A stretch of 64,000 bases of DNA from Cryobacterium cryoconiti (GTDB taxonomy: Bacteria > Actinomycetota > Actinomycetes > Actinomycetales > Microbacteriaceae), in assembly GCF_004403065.1 (NCBI RefSeq), contig NZ_SOHA01000005.1, positions 230,352 through 294,351 of the forward strand, written 5' to 3'. The notes under the pieces are model-generated. The model worked only from the letters and a program-made list of their open reading frames with translations. It did no database searches and was not told the origin of the DNA. Shown here piece after piece: positions 63,831-64,000 of the stretch. The number at the start of each line of letters is the position of its first letter. Position 1 is the first letter of the stretch. Both the position numbers and the translations under genes were made by a program.

Positions 63831-64000
63831 CACCCGTTCAGGTGTCGACCGTATCGGGCCAGTGCGTGCCACTGCCCTCCACCGACCAGCCGGTCCCCGA
63901 TCTGGCCGGCTCCGCCCACCCGGGTGCCGGTGTTCGGGGTTAGAACGGAGGGACCCGGCTCGGATGCGGTCACAATTCACTCCTGCGTCAGAGGCCACGG

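Noticed and set aside
63831-64000. N-terminal extension of the antiporter up to 63998
   Set aside because: The extra 56 residues are polar and Arg/Pro-rich, unlike the family; ATG 63830 leads directly into the first membrane helix.

Overview
The window is high-GC DNA with actinobacterial gene content and order. The chromosomal half carries comEC-holA-rpsT-lepA-hemW-hrcA-dnaJ-rsmE-HIT-phoH-ybeY-CNNM-era-leuA-recO-uppS-dusB-dgt-dnaG, an order typical of Micrococcales. TTG and GTG starts, tight ATGA overlaps, several leaderless-type promoters and an intergenic repeat ending in GGTCGAGCTTGTCGAGACC point to the Microbacteriaceae (something like Cryobacterium or a relative). That placement is inference from gene order and sequence style, not from a database search.

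Region 1 (1-28190) is core housekeeping: DNA uptake (comEC, 5' end cut off), replication (holA, dnaG, dgt), translation and ribosome maturation (rpsT, lepA, rsmE, ybeY, era, dusB), heat shock (CIRCE-hrcA-dnaJ), haem enzyme maturation (hemW), leucine synthesis (leuA behind a leucine-rich leader peptide and hairpin), repair (recO) and cell-wall lipid carrier synthesis (uppS). It also holds two 17-bp tandem arrays of one repeat family, a 24-bp perfect inverted repeat after leuA, and an unannotatably small Cys-rich protein gene coupled to a FrnE-like DsbA protein.

Region 2 (28191-40085) has a complete peptide/nickel-type ABC importer operon (binding lipoprotein, two permeases, a double ATPase, and an extra ATPase with degenerate motifs), a 2-hydroxyacid dehydrogenase, tRNA-Asn with a terminator, a histidine-kinase-like protein that lacks its phospho-acceptor His, def, a DMT transporter, a glycosyltransferase and a CAT-anticodon tRNA.

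Region 3 (40056-54585) is an inferred genomic island of about 14.5 kb. Its left edge is the intact 3' end of the CAT tRNA and its right edge is an exact 32-bp copy of that end. It carries a Met-rich secreted protein with a two-component system, a MarR-controlled NAD(P)-binding gene pair, a DNA glycosylase, an F420-type oxidoreductase, an XRE regulator with a membrane partner, an ArsR-CDF metal efflux pair, a SRPBCC protein and an orphan fumarate-reductase-type flavoprotein, together with several broken genes. No integrase is visible, and an excisionase-like gene is interrupted by TGA.

Region 4 (54586-64000) begins with a decay zone (cupin gene, fragments of a membrane protein and of a Crp-family regulator) that partly repeats the left end of the island, suggesting tandem accretion at the tRNA. 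Then come a haloacid dehalogenase with a hydrolase-OsmC fusion, and a five-gene minus-strand operon in which every gene overlaps the next: DoxX-like, small membrane protein, acyl-CoA-dehydrogenase-like flavoenzyme, PhnD-like binding protein without signal peptide, and a radical SAM enzyme with a TusA-like N-terminus. I do not recognise this operon as a described pathway; it is the best candidate here for a new system. A CPA2-type antiporter closes the window.
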